Shown: positions 36,564 through 46,573, numbered from the stretch's first letter. The stretch: DNA of 64,000 bases from JAPOUP01 sp965203255 (GCA_965203255.1 OZ241882.1:1922001-1986000), one strand, 5' to 3'. Numbers and translations: made by a program. Notes: generated by a model not told the origin, from the sequence alone.

Positions 36564-38919
36564 GGGAATAATGGCGCATTCGAGCCGCCCGTTCTTCAGA
36601 CGGATTGAACTCGCCCGATTTGATATAGAGCCAAAGTAGCTTCTGGTTGCCGATATGGATTCCCACACGATCAACTGCTTCGCCCTCTCTGACCGACCAT
36701 TGCGTTGGTCCACTCCAGGTATCCTTCTGTCCCGGAACGCCGCCTACCTGTTCCTTCAGCAGTTTCCAGAATTCCTGGTAGGTATTGTCTTTGGCGAATT
36801 CGACCTCCACGGTGACCCCGCATCGTCTGCCCATCTTCCGACATCGTTCCGCACTCCCATCATTGTTCTGCTCGTAGGGATAGAGCACATAAGCGTCGTG
36901 ACCCGGCACGGTACGCATGGTTAATGTACCGACCGTTCTCCCTGGTGGATATTGCGAGGCCGGATGGATATTCGGTCTGATTGCCTCCCCCGACAGTCTC
37001 TTCCCATTTTCGGGATCCCGGTCCAGCAAACCCGCAGCGACATTAGAAACCATCTGACTCGCCGCATCCTCATGCCGCCAAGGTCCGTCCTCGATCCGCC
37101 AGCGAAGCCTCGTTGAGCGCACCGCGTCCTCACGCCGCCTCAACGGATCGGTCCACGGCCAGCGCACAAGCGCCAGATCCGCCAGATCTTCGGCGCGCTG
37201 CTCTAGTGCCGCTTCATTCCATTCGCTCTCTTCGGCGATGAGCCTTGTCATGCCGATGGAACTATTGCGGTAAACCTCTTTTTTGGCATCAAACGTGTTC
37301 GCTCCCATCCCGGCGTTGGTCGCGTCACCGCTCAGGGTCAGATTCGCAAGGCGGTCACGGTACTGCCCGTGCACTTCCTCTGCGTCGTCCCCGAGATAGC
37401 GTTTCCATTCGTCGGTGAGTTTCTGCGGCATCACATGTTCGATCGTAAGGTGATCTCGGGCCGGCGCCTCTTCGCGGTGTTTGGCTTCCATCAATTCGCA
37501 CAACACCGCACGCGCAGACCCTGTCGTGCTTCCCCCATAGGCCTGCCGTGTGCGCACGCCCTCGCGAACGTCCCCGTCACTTGGCACCCCGACACGTGTG
37601 TTCCGCAGCCGGCGGATCCGTCCGAGCCAGTGCTCCGAAAAATCCGCGCTTCCATCGGGTCCAGCTTCATGCGCAAGTTCCGCAATCGCCCGGTTCATCC
37701 CGGCCGTCGGCCGACCCGCCAGCCACATCCGCGTAGTCCACGCACCAATGCCGGCAAGCGACTTTACAAGTTCCGCATCACCGCCGCCTGCGCAGTTGTT
37801 GTCATTGGCATCGTTCAGCAGCCGCAGCGTCAATGGCCGGTGAACATCGATCCCGAGTTCGCGCAGATGCCGGAGTTCCCGGTCGACTTTGGCATCCCCA
37901 TAACCCTTCGCCGTGCCTGTGAGCATTCCGTAGAGACCCGCTAGGTGCGCCAGATCGCGGCAAAGCGCTGGCCGGTCGCCCTGTCGTCCCGATTGCACCG
38001 CCCATCTGCGAACCCCTTCGTAAACCCGGTCTATGCCGTGGATCTGGCCTGTCTTCCACCGAAGGACATCCCGAAGGAACATGTCAATTCGTTCGCCTGC
38101 ATGTCTGGCGTCCAAACGCTTCTCGATCTGAAGCCAGTGATTGTCGTATAGATCCTGCTGCACCGCATCGGGAAGCCCCATCAACAGCCAGTTCTTGACC
38201 TTTTCGCTCTCAGCTAGTGATCGGCCAGTCGCATTCAGACTCTCGAATATCTGCTGCGGGTCCTCCTTGTCGTCGAGGCCGATGCTGACCACATGTAGCC
38301 GGTCAAGGCCCTTTAGGAGAAGACCCACACCATTTCGAGCCACCAGACGACGGGCGATCCTCCAGGCTTGAGTTACAGCGCCCTCGCCTTCCGGAACGCT
38401 CTCAAGACCGCGCAGGTACTCCTCCTCGTCCCCGTCCTGCAGTCGCAGCTTGCGGCGTTTGTCCAGCGGCTTGCCTGGATTGGTCAGTCGGTCATTGCGA
38501 ATGATTTCCCGGGTCCAACCATCACAGTTGCCTTCCGAACCAAGCTCGTCCGCAATGGAGGCGAGCAGAATGCTCACTGTGGTCAGCCTCTGCTGGCCGT
38601 CAACGACCCGGATCGTTGTCACCACGCCAGCTGGGCCGGGTTCCGGAAAGGTTAGCAGAGTGCCGCCGTAGTGAGTCGCGCCGGGATCGGCAGCCGCAAT
38701 CGTGATGAGATCTTCGACCAGTCGTTCGATGTCGGTCGAGTTCCAGCAGTAGCGGCGCTGCCATCGCGGCACCACGTACTGAACCTGTGCGTTCAGAAGT
38801 TCCAGAAACTTAAGGGGTTTAGCGTACATAGATTGTGCCTTCGTTGCGATACGTCCTGAATCCAGATTGGGCCCAGCGAAAGACTCTCCCGCTCTGTTGT
38901 AGCCCTGCGATGGGTTCAT

Positions 38920-39518
38920 TGATAGCTCTAACTAGCGGCACAAGTGGCTTCAAGCGACCGCATCGCTAGGAATTCGCGAACGTGTCTGCCCGCACCCCTA
39001 CCCGGCGGCATTGCGCCAACCGGACAACACGGATACGCCTTCTTCCGACGGGACCTGAATCCTCCTTGGGCAGGATTGCCAGTGCCCAATAGCCGGGAAT
39101 CCTGCATTCCATTCCATCCAGGCAGCACCTCCGCTGCGGAAACCGTCGTTTTCGCATTTCTGAACCCACACCCGGTTGCGGCGGTGGCCCTGTCGCGAGA
39201 GCAACATCCAGACCTGCGCACATGGGACTGGGGTGTAAACCCAGAGACGGTCAGGGTATTCGAGGCTCGCGATACTTTGGCGCGCAGGTCATCCGGGCAG
39301 GAGTTGGTCAGGATTCCCGCAATGATCTGGAATCAATGGCGTGTGGATGTTCTGCTCATCAGTGAAAGAGAGGGTCGGTTCCGGAATTGCGCCCCATGGA
39401 GAAGCGAGGCGTCAGCGCCACAGGTTGACCTCAAATACCGAGGTAACCTCTCCATGGATCGACCCAAGAGCGTATCCAGTGCCCGACGTGCGTCCTTACC
39501 ACCTGCACACGCATTGGC
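38920..39518. other. Stretch of about 600 bp without a recognisable gene
   Basis: A rightward open frame from 38944 (TWDWGVNPETVRVFEAR, then RIPAMIWNQWRVDVLLIS) has protein-like segments but no family I recognise, and it runs antisense into the Uma2 gene. Possibly a worn remnant. Confidence 0.35.
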
Positions 39519-40097
39519 TCAACCCGATGTCTCCGGCCAAAGGTCCGCCAGATTGAAAGTAATGGCTTCGAACGGCCGCACACTCACTTGATCGTCCTCC
39601 TTCAGGGCGGCAATCAGCAGCCACTGACCATCCCGAAGCTCTAAAGCCTCAAGTTCCCGCTCGACGGGATCCACAAGCCAAAGATGGCTGACGTTCTCGC
39701 CCGCATAGAATGGTCGCTTCTCAAATAGATCGAGCTTGCGTGTTGCCGGAGACAGGATCTCGCAGACCCAATCGGGAGCGACCGAGCAGTAAGCGGCATC
39801 AGGGTAATCCGGCATGGTCTCCCGTCGCCATCCGGCCAGATCGGGCACTACGACCTCGCCGCTCAAATGCAGTTCTGGTTCGTCGATGATCCACCAGCCG
39901 CCTGGACCGCCGCGGCCAAACTGAAAAGGGCCGGAAAGGTCGTATCCGAGAGATGACCCGGCAAACGCGTGCCTCATGGCAGGTCGGGGATGGGTATGAA
40001 GCGTTCCCCCGATGAGTTCGGCGACCATTTCGGGCGGTGCGTTGAGCACATCCGTGTAGGTTGCGGACGGCGACTTCCTCAATGACTGGACGGACAT
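39519..40097 (-). CDS. Uma2-family putative endonuclease (DUF820)
   Basis: 192 residues. PD-(D/E)XK-type landmarks: MVAELIGGTLHTHPRP near the N-terminus, ELHLSGEVVVPDLAGWRRE (catalytic Asp), and WVCEILSPATRKLDLFEKR, with Glu and downstream Lys. The tail SHLWLVDPVERELEALEL is typical of the family. Biological role is not established; such genes are common in defence and IS-rich regions. The gene looks intact. Confidence 0.8.
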   Translation of the reverse strand: MSVQSLRKSPSATYTDVLNAPPEMVAELIGGTLHTHPRPAMRHAFAGSSLGYDLSGPFQFGRGGPGGWWIIDEPELHLSGEVVVPDLAGWRRETMPDYPDAAYCSVAPDWVCEILSPATRKLDLFEKRPFYAGENVSHLWLVDPVERELEALELRDGQWLLIAALKEDDQVSVRPFEAITFNLADLWPETSG

Positions 40098-40139
40098 GAC
40101 CGTTTGTTCCCTTCAGCTTGCCGCATCCTGCTTCGAATG

Positions 40140-40630
40140 CCGGTGATCCTTCTGTCCAACCGGTTCCGCCTTGACGCGATCATGCACGAACAGGGGAATC
40201 GTCCCATCCCGGATATTGTCCACTGCGGCGTCTATCGCGGCGACCGTACGAGAAACCAACCGCTCGGCACGACGGGGTACGATTAGCGACCCACCACCTC
40301 GATGTCGAGACGCGAAGGCCCAAAGAGGCGGTGGACCAGCGCTTCCAGCTTGCCGTGATCGATGTTGCGGAGTTCATATGTCGCGACCACTCCAACACCA
40401 GCCGTCAGAAACTTCGGCTGGAGGTGGGCTCCTGCGATGCGCCGCTCCACGTTCATGTTCGTGACGCCTGTCCCGTGAACCAGATTGCGGCTCGCTGCGA
40501 CGAGCGAGAGATCAGACCTGCTTCCCCGCTGCGGAAACGGCCGGTGCAGGTCGACTTGGTATATACGTTGAACGCAACGCAGGTCCGTATTCTGAACGAT
40601 TTCAGGGGCCTCGTACGGATTCTGAGGCTT
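40140..40630 (-). pseudogene. Decayed GIY-YIG nuclease family gene
   Basis: Reading leftwards: LVHGTGVTNMNVERRIAGA, KFLTAGVGVVATYELRNID, HGKLEALVHRLFGPSRLDIE, then an in-frame TAA, PVVPSGWFLV in the same frame, a frameshift, and AAIDAAVDNIRDGTIPLFVHD. This order matches GIY-YIG proteins of the T5orf172/MUG113 type (ATYEL, LE..LHR.F.P.RLD, WFLV). One nonsense codon and one frameshift mark it as dead, and the GIY-YIG motif itself is not preserved. Confidence 0.65.
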
Positions 40631-40650
40631 TCAGAACGTCGGCAGCAATG

Positions 40651-41589
40651 TCATTGGGTTGTGACAAGAACAGCCTCGACCCTGCGGTTCAGGGTCCGAC
40701 CCTCTTCGGTCAGGTTGCTTGCCCGCGGAGCCAGAAAACCGACTCCATCTGAAAGCACCTGGCTGCGGGTCACTCCATGCCGCTCCACAAGCCGCTCCAG
40801 AACTGCAGCGGCCCGCAACCGCGAAAGCTCAATGTTCGAATCGGGGGAGCCAACTGCGTCTGTATGGCCTACAAGCACGATTATCTTGTCGGGATTTGCA
40901 TGTAGATAGAACGCAAGACCTGCCAACGATGCGAATGTCTCGTCCCCGAGCCGGGAGGAGCCGGTCTTGAACTCAAGGTCGTCGAGGGGTATGAAGCCAG
41001 TCAGCTCCAACCGCTCTCCCGCCTCCTCAATGTCCGACATTGTCGTGGGAAACGGTTGCGGGTTCCCGGTCGCCACAACGCGAGCGACTTCGCCGTTCCT
41101 GCTAACCTGGGTGAGGTGGACAAAGCCGGCATTGGCGCTGCGGCTCACAATCATGGCGACATATTCATCACCGCCACCTTTCGCTGCCCTCTTCGCGGAC
41201 AGATACCTGTAGTCACCGAGATGCACGTGCATATCAGGCTCTGGCAGGATGTCGATCTGGTAACGGAAGTCAAATCCTCCACAGGCTCTCGTTTCGCATT
41301 CGAACAGAATTTCGAAACCAGCAGCCATAATCTGTTTTCGCAATGAGGCCAATAGTTGAAGGGTCGTGTACTCACCGATCACCCTCCAGCTCTGACGATG
41401 CAATGTTCCCTCGGCGACCACGCCTTCCAGCTGACCATCAGAGAACGGTGCTGTTGCCAGGAAATGGCTGGTGCCTGCAATTCGCTGTTCCGCCAGCGGT
41501 TCTGTTGGCCAAGGGAACTCCAGGACCATCGCCTGCACCGCAGTAGCTGCAAGATGTATGAACAGCGTCGTGACGGTGCGCAGGATCAT
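40651..41589 (-). CDS. OmpA-family protein with DUF4892-like N-terminus
   Basis: 312 residues with a short hydrophobic signal (MILRTVTTLFIHLAATAVQA). The middle (residues 25-190) resembles DUF4892-type periplasmic domains. The C-terminal OmpA domain has IPLDDLEFKTGSSRL, IIVLVGHTDAVGSPDSNIEL and SRLRAAAVLERLVERHGV, with the peptidoglycan-binding Asp and Arg positions; NLTEEGRTLNRRVEAVL closes it. It probably tethers the envelope to peptidoglycan. It overlaps the peroxidase gene upstream (ATGA), last of a four-gene operon. Confidence 0.85.
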   Translation of the reverse strand: MILRTVTTLFIHLAATAVQAMVLEFPWPTEPLAEQRIAGTSHFLATAPFSDGQLEGVVAEGTLHRQSWRVIGEYTTLQLLASLRKQIMAAGFEILFECETRACGGFDFRYQIDILPEPDMHVHLGDYRYLSAKRAAKGGGDEYVAMIVSRSANAGFVHLTQVSRNGEVARVVATGNPQPFPTTMSDIEEAGERLELTGFIPLDDLEFKTGSSRLGDETFASLAGLAFYLHANPDKIIVLVGHTDAVGSPDSNIELSRLRAAAVLERLVERHGVTRSQVLSDGVGFLAPRASNLTEEGRTLNRRVEAVLVTTQ

Positions 41590-42167
41590 CTTGCGGTGGC
41601 GTGATAGGCATCGTTCGGCTGCATGTCGACCGCGGATGCCACTCGATTGGTCATGTTGAAGAAACCGACGACGCTGGCGATGTCGAATATGTCGCGATCC
41701 GAGAAGCCGACGTCCCGCAGCGCCTGACGATCCGACTCTTCCACTTCAGAGCTTGATTCTGTCAGCTTTGCCGCGAAGTCCAGCAGTGTCCGCTGTCGCA
41801 CGTCCAATCCCGCCGCGCGGTAGTTCATCACCATCGCCTCTCCCAGCGCCGGATTGCCGGAAAGCTCCCGAACGGCTGCACCATGGGCGACCTGACAATA
41901 CCAGCAGCGGTTGATCGAACTGACGACGACTGCGATCATCTCGCGGTCGAGCTTTGACAATCCGCTCTCGCCGAGCATCAGGTCGTTGTACATCGTCGTG
42001 AAGGCGTTGAGTTTCCCAATGTCGAAAGCATAGGCCTTCAGGACGTTTGGGATCAGTCCAAGCTTCTCACGGCAGAGATCGAAGTACTTCTGCGTCGGCT
42101 CGGGTAACGGGTCTACCATTGGCAGGTCAAGCGCGGTTACCTGCCTAGCTTCATCTGACATATCCAC
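41586..42167 (-). CDS. Peroxidase-related AhpD-fold protein
   Basis: 193 residues. The AhpD signature is present: REMIAVVVSSINRCWYCQVAHG with a CxxC pair and His eight residues on. Adjacent motifs (LGLIPNVLKAYA, LDREMIAVVVS, FFNMTNRVASAV) fit the uncharacterised peroxidase-related subgroup of carboxymuconolactone decarboxylase-like proteins. The CxxC suggests thiol-based peroxide reduction. It overlaps the OmpA-like gene and follows the GNAT gene by 18 bases. Confidence 0.85.
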   Translation of the reverse strand: MDMSDEARQVTALDLPMVDPLPEPTQKYFDLCREKLGLIPNVLKAYAFDIGKLNAFTTMYNDLMLGESGLSKLDREMIAVVVSSINRCWYCQVAHGAAVRELSGNPALGEAMVMNYRAAGLDVRQRTLLDFAAKLTESSSEVEESDRQALRDVGFSDRDIFDIASVVGFFNMTNRVASAVDMQPNDAYHATAR

Positions 42168-42185
42168 TCCGGAAGATCGATGTCC

Positions 42186-42905
42186 TCATTTGGTTCGATA
42201 GTGGTATTCTGCCAGAACCTTCATTCCGTTGGAAGTGTATAGAGCGCGTCCGTCCGTATTCGTGCGGGTCGCTGCCAATGCCAGATGGGTTGCGCCTCTG
42301 CCCTGCGCCCAGCGTGCGGATGCCCGTATGATGTTGGTGCCAACGCCCTTGCGGCGTAGCGCCGCCGTCACATGAATGGCGTGAATTACCGCAATCCGTT
42401 GATATGCCGCAACGAAAGCAACTCCTGCCGGGAAGTCCTCGCATCGTACAAGCAAGGCGGTCTTTGGGCCTTGGACGCGCTCCATCACGGCGAGGCGGTC
42501 CGGTCCGATGCCCCCTGCCATCCAGAGTTCCGCCATGATTCCCAATGGCGGATAGATCTCAAACACCGACGCATGTGGCAAAGGCTCGGTCGCTAATTGT
42601 GGCACATCAGCCAAATACACGACGACCGAGTCCTTTATTCTGTATCCCTGCCGTTCCAGCAGCGCGTCGATCTGTTCCATGCCGGGCCTGATCATGAAGA
42701 TGCGGTTCTGGTGTAACCCCGACATTGCATCTTCGGCGAGAGCGATGTCTGATACGACGACCAGCGCTTCGGCGGTTGTTGATGACACTCGCTGCCCGCC
42801 ACCGCAGCCATTGCGGATTTTCCAAGGACCGACACGCTTCGTGCTCGCCGGTGGCCAAGTCGCCTCCAATGCGGTGAACAATTCCGCAATCGAAGGATCA
42901 CTCAT
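42186..42905 (-). CDS. GNAT-family N-acetyltransferase
   Basis: 239 residues. The C-terminal GNAT fold shows IHAIHVTAALRRKGVGTNIIRAS (acetyl-CoA pyrophosphate loop) followed by GATHLALAATRTNTDGRALYTSNGM. The N-terminal 120 residues, with ATWPPASTKRVGPWKIRNG, resemble a duplicated or degenerate GNAT domain. Substrate unknown. It overlaps the CinA-like gene by ATGA. Confidence 0.85.
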   Translation of the reverse strand: MSDPSIAELFTALEATWPPASTKRVGPWKIRNGCGGGQRVSSTTAEALVVVSDIALAEDAMSGLHQNRIFMIRPGMEQIDALLERQGYRIKDSVVVYLADVPQLATEPLPHASVFEIYPPLGIMAELWMAGGIGPDRLAVMERVQGPKTALLVRCEDFPAGVAFVAAYQRIAVIHAIHVTAALRRKGVGTNIIRASARWAQGRGATHLALAATRTNTDGRALYTSNGMKVLAEYHYRTK

Positions 42906-43633
42906 GTCACTGCGTCCGGGAATGCCTCCTGCAGCTCGGTGACCGCCGAGCCGAGGAGCTCCGGGTCGGTCCCTCGCACGACCAGGTTCACACCGAATCG
43001 GCCATGCAGCACGAACGGATAGGAACCGAACGACAGTCCCGCATAAGCCTCGGCGATTCGCCTGAGTGGCCCCGCGATCTCGCCTTCCGGAAGGTTGACC
43101 CGCACCGCTTCGCTGTGTATCGGCGCACCTCCGACCAGTGTCGGCAGGACGCTTGCAACCATGGCTTCAAAAATCGCTGGAACCCCTGCAAGGACATGCA
43201 CGTTATCCAGCGAGAACCCCGGCGCCGACGAGACCGGATTGTCGATCAGCACCGCGCCTTCAGGCACCCGAGCCATTCGCAGGCGCGCCGCGTTCATTTC
43301 GATTCCATGCCGACGGCAATGTTCCTCTAGAATCGCCTTCGCATCTTCCCGTACGCCAATGGGAAGCCCAAACGCCGCAGCAACGGAATCGGCGGTGATG
43401 TCATCATGCGTGGGGCCGATACCCCCGCTAGTGAACACCTGGTCATGGGTCGCCCTCAGGGAATTCACCGCACCCGTGATCGCATCCTGATCGTCGCCAA
43501 CAACACGAACCTCCCTAAGGTCGAATCCCGCCTTTGTCAGTTCGCCTGCCAGATGGTGCATGTTGGAGTCGCGCGTGCGGCCGGAAAGCAATTCGTCACC
43601 GATCACGATCATCGCCACACTGGGGTTAGGCAT
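42902..43633 (-). CDS. CinA N-terminal / molybdopterin-binding domain protein
   Basis: 243 residues from ATG 43633 (MPNPSVAMIVIGDELLSGRT). The MoaB/MogA-like fold shows GDELLSGRTRDSN and VFTSGGIGPTHDDITADSVA, with NPVSSAPGFSL later. It lacks the CinA C-terminal amidohydrolase domain, as in many alphaproteobacterial paralogues. The domain occurs in molybdopterin-related and nucleotide-recycling enzymes; exact activity is uncertain. First gene of the four-gene leftward operon. Confidence 0.85.
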   Translation of the reverse strand: MPNPSVAMIVIGDELLSGRTRDSNMHHLAGELTKAGFDLREVRVVGDDQDAITGAVNSLRATHDQVFTSGGIGPTHDDITADSVAAAFGLPIGVREDAKAILEEHCRRHGIEMNAARLRMARVPEGAVLIDNPVSSAPGFSLDNVHVLAGVPAIFEAMVASVLPTLVGGAPIHSEAVRVNLPEGEIAGPLRRIAEAYAGLSFGSYPFVLHGRFGVNLVVRGTDPELLGSAVTELQEAFPDAVT

Positions 43634-43781
43634 CGTCCTCTCCCATAGGTTCGCCAACCATCGTCGAAACTCCCTGAACCCTAACCGGCGATGCAATCTC
43701 GCGCCAGTCGTGTTCTTTTCCGGTTTTCCGTGATCTCGACACGATGTAAGTTCAACTTCGAAGACAAGGGGAATTCATCCG

Positions 43782-44246
43782 ATGAGTGGAACCTTCGAGG
43801 CAAGGCTGGCGGAGCTTGGTGTTACACTTCCCGAAGCTCCGGCTCCAGCAGCCAACTATGTACCGTGGGTGCGGGTTGGCGACATTCTGTATGTTTCCGG
43901 GCAGATCAGCCAGAATATGAATGGACTGATCACCGGCAAGGTCGGGGCTGACCTGAGTGTTGCCGAAGGCGCCGCTGCAGCACGAGCCTGTGGTATCAGC
44001 TTGCTCGCGCAGGTCCGATATGCCTGCGAGGGTGATCTGGACCGTCTTCAGCGCGTTGTCAAGCTAACTGGATTTGTGAACTCGGTTCCGGAGTTCGCCG
44101 ATCAACCAAAGGTCATCAACGGTTGCAGCGATTTTCTGGTCGATGCTTTGGGGGATGCGGGCCGTCACGCGCGTTCCGCAATTTCCGCGGCTGCGCTGCC
44201 ACTCAATGTCGCTGTGGAGATCGAAGGCGTGTTCCAGATTCGATGA
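43782..44246 (+). CDS. RidA/YjgF-family protein
   Basis: 154 residues. Conserved landmarks: GDILYVSGQISQNMNG, LDRLQRVVKLTGFVNSVPEF, and GRHARSAISAAALPLNVAVEIEG with the conserved Arg. It belongs to the longer YjgF branch (about 150 residues, VNS.P.F motif) rather than classic RidA. RidA proteins remove reactive enamines/imines. It overlaps the phosphodiesterase gene (ATGA). Confidence 0.88.
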   Translation: MSGTFEARLAELGVTLPEAPAPAANYVPWVRVGDILYVSGQISQNMNGLITGKVGADLSVAEGAAAARACGISLLAQVRYACEGDLDRLQRVVKLTGFVNSVPEFADQPKVINGCSDFLVDALGDAGRHARSAISAAALPLNVAVEIEGVFQIR

Positions 44247-45013
44247 CTCCACTTCCTAAGGAGTTCCTCAGTCGACCGTTGGCCCACAGGGGCTATCATA
44301 ACGGGGATATTGGCATTCCCGAGAATTCACGTGCGGCGTTCGAGAGGGCGGTTGTCCAGGGCTATGGGATCGAATTGGACGTGCAGCTCTCCGCCGACGG
44401 CGAGGCGATGGTCTTCCACGATTTCGATCTTGAGCGCCTAACGTCCGAGTCGGGATTGGTTCGGGAGCGTGGAAGATCTGAATTGGGGAATATCAAGCTC
44501 CGTGACAGTGCGGAGACCATTCCCGCATTGGACGAGGTTCTTGAACTGATCGCCGGACGTAAGCCGGTTCTGGTTGAGATCAAGAGACCGGTGTGCACGA
44601 AAATGGACGATGGGAATTCCTTGGAGCGGGCCGTAGCCCGGGCGTCGAATCCCTACGACGGACCGGTTGCGGTAATGTCGTTCTGTCCAAATGCGGTGGC
44701 GAGGTTCGCCGATGCCGCTCCGGACATTCCCCGTGGTCTGACGACATGCCCGTTCAGGCCGCAGGATTGGCCAGACCTGCCCGATGATGTGCTGGTGGGC
44801 CTGCGTAATGTGGTGGACTTCGACCGAGTTGGGGCGACATTCATAAGCCATCAGGTAGCGGACCTTTCCCGACCGCGTGTTTCCGAACTCAAGGTCCGTG
44901 GTTCGCCGGTCCTCTGCTGGACCGTACGCAGCATTGAACAGGAAATGGAGGCACGGCGGGTCGCACACAATATCACCTTTGAAGGCTACGCAGCCAGATC
45001 GGCCGTGCCTTGA
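44243..45013 (+). CDS. Glycerophosphodiester phosphodiesterase
   Basis: 256 residues from ATG 44243. GDPD active-site landmarks are AHRGYHNGDIGIPENSRAAF (His-Arg and Glu-Asn), IELDVQLSADGEAMVFHDF (Glu, Asp, second His) and PVLVEIKRP. It hydrolyses glycerophosphodiesters to glycerol-3-phosphate. No signal peptide, so a cytoplasmic enzyme. Coupled to the RidA-like gene, 30 bases before the next gene. Confidence 0.9.
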   Translation: MTPLPKEFLSRPLAHRGYHNGDIGIPENSRAAFERAVVQGYGIELDVQLSADGEAMVFHDFDLERLTSESGLVRERGRSELGNIKLRDSAETIPALDEVLELIAGRKPVLVEIKRPVCTKMDDGNSLERAVARASNPYDGPVAVMSFCPNAVARFADAAPDIPRGLTTCPFRPQDWPDLPDDVLVGLRNVVDFDRVGATFISHQVADLSRPRVSELKVRGSPVLCWTVRSIEQEMEARRVAHNITFEGYAARSAVP

Positions 45014-45043
45014 CCTGCGAGACCTGTAGGCCAGAGTCAGCCT

Positions 45044-46228
45044 ATGGCCGAACCTGTCATTGAGGTTGACATTCTCGACGGTCTCGATGGGATCGCATCG
45101 GACGATTGGGATGCCTGTGCCTGCCCGGAGACGAAGGCCGGAGGACGTCCTCTCGACCCGTTCACAACCTGGCGCTTCCTGAATGCACTGGAGGTGTCGG
45201 GCTCCATTGGCTCGGGCACTGGCTGGGTCCCTCGGCACCTGGTCGCCCGGATAGAAGGTGAAGTCATCGCGGTCGCGCCGCTCTATGCCAAGGGACACAG
45301 TCAGGGCGAGTATATCTTTGATCATGGCTGGGCCCATGCCTATGAGCAGGCTGGCAGAAGCTATTATCCGAAACTTCAGATTGCCGTTCCATTCACACCT
45401 GCGACAGGACGTCGTTTGCTGACCCTTCCCGGGCATGAGGACGTGGGACGGGCGGCACTGCTGCAGGGCGCCGTAAGACTGGTCGCGGCGAACCGGCTCT
45501 CGTCGCTACACGTCACATTCTGTACGGAAGCGGAGGCGAAGGCTGTTGAAGGGCTGGGATTCATGCATAGGATCAGTGAGCAGTTCCACTGGCAGAATAG
45601 AGGTTATACGGACTTTCAGGGGTTTCTGGCCGAACTCAATTCGCGTAAACGCAAGAACATCCGCAAGGAGCGCACCGCCATCCGGGCGTTCGGGGGCAAA
45701 ATCCATGAGCTGACAGGCAGCCTCATCGAACCTCGCCATTGGGACGCGTTCTGGCAATTCTATCAGGATACCGGTGCGCGCAAGTGGGGTATGCCTTACC
45801 TGAGTCGAGCATTCTTCGCTGAGGCCCACGCCAGTCTTCGTAAGGATATCGTACTCTTCCTGGCTGAACGCAATGGCCGCTTCGTGGCGGGAGCGCTTAA
45901 CTTCGTTGGACGCGAAACGTTATTCGGCCGCTACTGGGGCTGCATCGAGGACCATCCGTTCCTTCATTTCGAACTTTGCTACTACCGTGCCATCGACTAC
46001 GCGATCCGTAACGGTCTTTCACGTGTCGAAGCAGGCGCACAGGGACCCCATAAGCTGGCCCGAGGATATCTGCCGGTTGCCTGCCATTCGCTGCACTGGT
46101 TTGCGGAGCCCGCGATGCGAAGCGCGGTTGGCCGCTATCTAGGTGAAGAGCGGCAGGCTGTGGGCGAGGAGATCGAGGCATTGACCGAATGCGGACCGTT
46201 CAGGAATGAGGGAGATATGTCCATATGA
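45044..46228 (+). CDS. FemAB-like GNAT family protein (DUF482)
   Basis: 394 residues. The N-terminal region has PFTTWRFLNALEVSGSIGSG, and WVPRHLVARIEGEVIAVAPLY. The C-terminal half (NSRKRKNIRKERTAI, HWDAFWQFYQDTGARKWG, GRYWGCIEDHPFLHFELCYY, GAQGPHKLARGYLPV) matches the peptidogalycan biosynthesis/recognition family PF04339. The biochemical function is not established; a peptidyl- or acyltransferase is inferred from the fold. It overlaps phhB. Confidence 0.88.
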   Translation: MAEPVIEVDILDGLDGIASDDWDACACPETKAGGRPLDPFTTWRFLNALEVSGSIGSGTGWVPRHLVARIEGEVIAVAPLYAKGHSQGEYIFDHGWAHAYEQAGRSYYPKLQIAVPFTPATGRRLLTLPGHEDVGRAALLQGAVRLVAANRLSSLHVTFCTEAEAKAVEGLGFMHRISEQFHWQNRGYTDFQGFLAELNSRKRKNIRKERTAIRAFGGKIHELTGSLIEPRHWDAFWQFYQDTGARKWGMPYLSRAFFAEAHASLRKDIVLFLAERNGRFVAGALNFVGRETLFGRYWGCIEDHPFLHFELCYYRAIDYAIRNGLSRVEAGAQGPHKLARGYLPVACHSLHWFAEPAMRSAVGRYLGEERQAVGEEIEALTECGPFRNEGDMSI

Positions 46229-46521
46229 CCGAAAGACTTACCGAAGTGCAGCGGGCCGAGGGTTTGGCGCCGTTGCTTCGTTCAGGCTGGGAAATGGTGG
46301 AAGGCCGGGACGCGATCAGCAAGACCTTCACCTTCCGCAACTTCGTCGAAGCATTTGGCTGGATGACCCGCTGCGCACTTTGGGCGGAGAAGTGGAACCA
46401 CCATCCAGAATGGCTCAATGTCTATGGCAGGGTCGAGGTGACACTGTCCTCCCATGACATTGGCGGTCTTACCGAGCGAGACGTCAGACTCGCCAGAAAA
46501 ATGGAGTCGCTGGCCGAATAG
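46225..46521 (+). CDS. phhB: Pterin-4a-carbinolamine dehydratase
   Basis: 98 residues. The family core is present: TFRNFVEAFGWMTRCALWAE, KWNHHPEWLNVYGRVEVTL and SHDIGGLTERDVRLARKM, including the catalytic His pair and the Pro-Glu-Trp. It recycles tetrahydrobiopterin or acts in pterin metabolism. It is last in the RidA-GDPD-FemAB-like run and overlaps its upstream neighbour by 4 bases. Confidence 0.92.
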   Translation: MTERLTEVQRAEGLAPLLRSGWEMVEGRDAISKTFTFRNFVEAFGWMTRCALWAEKWNHHPEWLNVYGRVEVTLSSHDIGGLTERDVRLARKMESLAE

Positions 46522-46573
46522 GCATCGGACCACTGTGCCCATAGCCGGCAACATTGGGCATACGGTTCCGACT

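Larger units (their letters stand above)
34972..38919 (-). pseudogene. GmrSD-like type IV restriction protein (DUF262-DUF1524), split by IS30 copy 2
   Basis: The main part (36564-38919) starts at ATG 38919, or more typically at ATG 38829 (MYAKPLKFLELLNAQVQYVV). The DUF262 nucleotide-binding region shows VPRWQRRYCW and RVVDGQQRLTTVSILLA; FESLNATGRSLAESEKVKN follows. The DUF1524 HNH-like nuclease site is LTIEHVMPQKLTDEW. A C-terminal extension continues past the IS at 34972-35174 (KIRERMGDQQLGGNL ... WLDAAQWISDQC). Removing the IS and one GGG copy restores the frame. GmrSD enzymes cut modified phage DNA. Only the last ~70 residues are separated, so partial function cannot be excluded. Confidence 0.8.

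Noticed and set aside
39328..39340. TGGAATCAATGGC repeated exactly at 48461-48473
   Set aside because: A 13-base match with only loose flanking similarity; could be chance in 64 kb or a worn repeat, too weak to call.
38944..39591. Rightward open frame of 215 codons
   Set aside because: It overlaps the Uma2 gene antisense and has no recognisable domain; left as an unassigned stretch.
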